Made by a program: the position numbers and the translations under genes. Shown piece after piece: positions 62,362-64,000 of a DNA stretch of 64,000 bases. The stretch covers positions 124,001 through 188,000 of the forward strand of contig NZ_BAABGY010000011.1 of assembly GCF_039541815.1 (NCBI RefSeq), in the 5' to 3' direction. Within the stretch, counting starts at the first letter, position 1; every line of letters starts with the position of its first letter. Under the pieces are notes generated by a model, which saw only the letters and a list, made by a program, of their open reading frames with translations, searched no databases and was not told the DNA's origin. Source of the DNA: Flavisolibacter amylovorans. Lineage in GTDB: Bacteria > Bacteroidota > Bacteroidia > Chitinophagales > Chitinophagaceae.

Positions 62362-63825
62362 TTACTGCGTGCAGCTGAACGCAGCGCCAATGCGACGGAG
62401 TTCTTTCCATGTAGGATCGCCGAAGGCATGGGGCGCGGCGGCAACCAGCAGGGCTGTGCGGCCCTGAGCGGTGCAGGGCTGCACCTGCACGGTGAGGCGC
62501 AGCGTTACCGGCTCGAGCGACTGGTAGTCGAGCAGGCGCACGCTGCCTTCATAGGCTTCGGGCTCGCCGGGCACCGTCTTTGTCTTTTTGATCGTTACGG
62601 TAGTGGCGATCATCTTGTCGGCCGGCAGCGTCTTGTCGCGCATGTTCACGGCCACCAGCCCGTCGTAATACGCCTTGAAGTATTGCTGCAGGCGGGCTGC
62701 ATCCACCGCGGGCGCTCCCTCGAGCCACCACAGGTAGGTATACGCCCAGTACTGCCCGCTCTTCGGGCTGGCAAAGCCGGGCGCGAAGCGGATGTCTTCG
62801 ACGCCCTTCAGCGGGAGGTCGGGTGCGAAGGACGCCGGCAACGCAAAGCGCTCCGTGCCCCAGCCGGCGGGTGCCGCGAAGAAGAAGGGCGCCTTCCACG
62901 TATGCGGGTCAAAGATGCCCAGGAGGTTCTTGATCCAGTGGATGCAATCCACCTCGTCCACGATCGAGAGGGCGTTGGCACTGCGCAGCCCGCGGCTGTT
63001 ATGGGCGGCGGTCTTTGCCGTAACGAGTTCGGCATCGCGGTTGCCGCCGGCACGCAGGCGGCGCAGGAGCTCGGTGGCGTCGGGCAGGTGCGTGTCGAAC
63101 AGACTATTACCGCGCTCCTGCAGTTGCCACGTGATATCGTCATCGTAATACAGGCGCAGCGGCGTTTTCTGCAGGGCGCGCTCGTTACCGGTGCTATCAA
63201 CCGCAGTACGGAACGGCGTGAGCGCCGCCCATTGCGCCGGCCGGTCCGACGGCGTTCCGTGCTCCGCGGTCATGAGCTCCGTCAGGTAGCGCGCATCGCC
63301 GGCACCGGGCCCGCCGTTGCGCACCTGGCGGTCGATCCAGCGCCAGAGCCCGAAGAGGTCCACGGGGCTATCGACCGTAAACACGCCTTGTGGCCGCAGC
63401 AGTGCCGGGCGCTCCGCGGCGAGCCCGGTATAACGCAGCACGGCCGGACCTGCATAGTCGTGACCGGCAAGCACGAAGCTGCGCCCGTCGGCGCCGAAGC
63501 GGCGCGCGGCATCGCGGAGGATCGCGTCGATACGCTGCACCGTAACGCTGTCGGCATAGGGCTTTTGCTTCAGGGAGAAATACACCGTGAGCAGGTCGTT
63601 GGCGCTCGCCACGTTGTGCAGTTTCGTTTCGGGCAGCACCGATTCGGGCGCCGTGAACGATACGGCCAGGGCGAGCACGCCGCGGACGGTGCCGGAGCGG
63701 GGCCGCACGGCGAGGTAATAGCCGTCGGTGCTGTCGGCGGGGTCGAACACGACCTTCTCGGTGTTCTGTGCAGATGCAGCGGGCGCGAGCAGAACGAGCA
63801 ACAGGCAGCGAAGCAGGGTGCGCAT
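62362..63825 (-). CDS. Exported alpha/beta-hydrolase-like protein with Asp at the nucleophile position
   Basis: 487 residues, signal peptide ending near SAQ (residue 20). A central RSFVLAGHDYAGPAVLRYTG has the elbow sequence G-H-D-Y-A-G where Ser is normal in esterases, so either Asp123 is the nucleophile (as in haloalkane dehalogenases) or the site has decayed. GVFTVDSPVDLFGLW follows. Later His/Asp candidates are not identifiable by eye. The C-terminal 100 residues are beta-rich (TTVTIKKTKTVPGEPEAYEGSVRLLDYQ). Substrate and pathway unknown; cupin gene follows. Confidence 0.65.
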   Translation of the reverse strand: MRTLLRCLLLVLLAPAASAQNTEKVVFDPADSTDGYYLAVRPRSGTVRGVLALAVSFTAPESVLPETKLHNVASANDLLTVYFSLKQKPYADSVTVQRIDAILRDAARRFGADGRSFVLAGHDYAGPAVLRYTGLAAERPALLRPQGVFTVDSPVDLFGLWRWIDRQVRNGGPGAGDARYLTELMTAEHGTPSDRPAQWAALTPFRTAVDSTGNERALQKTPLRLYYDDDITWQLQERGNSLFDTHLPDATELLRRLRAGGNRDAELVTAKTAAHNSRGLRSANALSIVDEVDCIHWIKNLLGIFDPHTWKAPFFFAAPAGWGTERFALPASFAPDLPLKGVEDIRFAPGFASPKSGQYWAYTYLWWLEGAPAVDAARLQQYFKAYYDGLVAVNMRDKTLPADKMIATTVTIKKTKTVPGEPEAYEGSVRLLDYQSLEPVTLRLTVQVQPCTAQGRTALLVAAAPHAFGDPTWKELRRIGAAFSCTQ

Positions 63826-64000
63826 GGGCAGGAGGGTTAGGTGTATGCAAGCTAACCGAATCGCCCGGTTTCTGTACGGGACGCTTCATGGGCGGGGAAC
63901 AACAGTGGATGCACCGTCGGTTTCCTGCACCGGGCTGCACGGGAGCAAGGCGCGTTTTGCGCCGCAACGTCCCGAAAGGCGGCTTCGTCCCGCTGAAACG

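Overview
The window is high-GC DNA from a member of the Bacteroidota, most likely Chitinophagales/Chitinophagaceae. Supporting signs are promoters with the Bacteroidota -7 box TAnnTTTG and no obvious Shine-Dalgarno sites, lipoproteins with the lipobox-CKK style, and families common in this phylum (DUF3078, DUF4260, the PadR/PspC pair, single-protein GcvT, stand-alone ExbD). The species is not identifiable from the sequence alone.

Layout. 1-3.7 kb: AlkD-type repair protein (cut by the window edge), DUF2784, PAS, Crp/Fnr, DUF4260, a CheY-like regulator and a decayed PAS gene. 3.9-5.8 kb: arsenic operon arsR-arsM-small membrane protein-arsC, with matching operators before arsR and arsM, then tRNA-Phe. 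6.3-14.3 kb: RecQ, the sugar-phosphate pair KdsD/mannose-1-phosphate guanylyltransferase, a PolB-type exonuclease, RidA and a methionine/kynurenine-type aminotransferase. 14.7-16.8 kb: a LuxR-type two-component pair. 17.4-25.4 kb: a five-gene operon of exported proteins containing a predicted beta-barrel, a TPHxGS-type lipase and a protein resembling the N-terminal lipid-transfer module of vitellogenin/MTP. 25.9-34.8 kb: AsnRS, universal stress protein, ExbD, 2OG oxygenase, and the LpoB-COG3014 lipoprotein pair. 35-42.7 kb: PadR-PspC, TraB-like, WD40, GcvT and ComB. 43.3-45 kb: CpxP/Spy-like protein, putative anti-sigma and ECF sigma. 45.5-54.7 kb: SNF2/SWIM helicase, M3 peptidase, slipin, PRC-barrel. 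54.9-63.8 kb: S41 peptidase, lipoproteins, DUF3078, YjbR, ankyrin, SRPBCC, cupin and an alpha/beta-hydrolase-like protein.

The intergenic DNA is the second notable aspect. Nearly every gap of more than about 150 bases holds short degenerate tandem arrays whose unit is 7, 8 or 9 nt. The arrays fall into at least ten sequence families that share only the unit length, and they resemble in style the STRR heptamers of cyanobacteria. They sit beside several palindromic interspersed repeat families. In at least three places such repeat DNA appears to have become part of a protein (GcvT interior, SRPBCC and cupin C-termini).

The two observations most worth following are the exported lipase/vitellogenin-like operon (17.4-25.4 kb) and the 7/8/9-nt array class.
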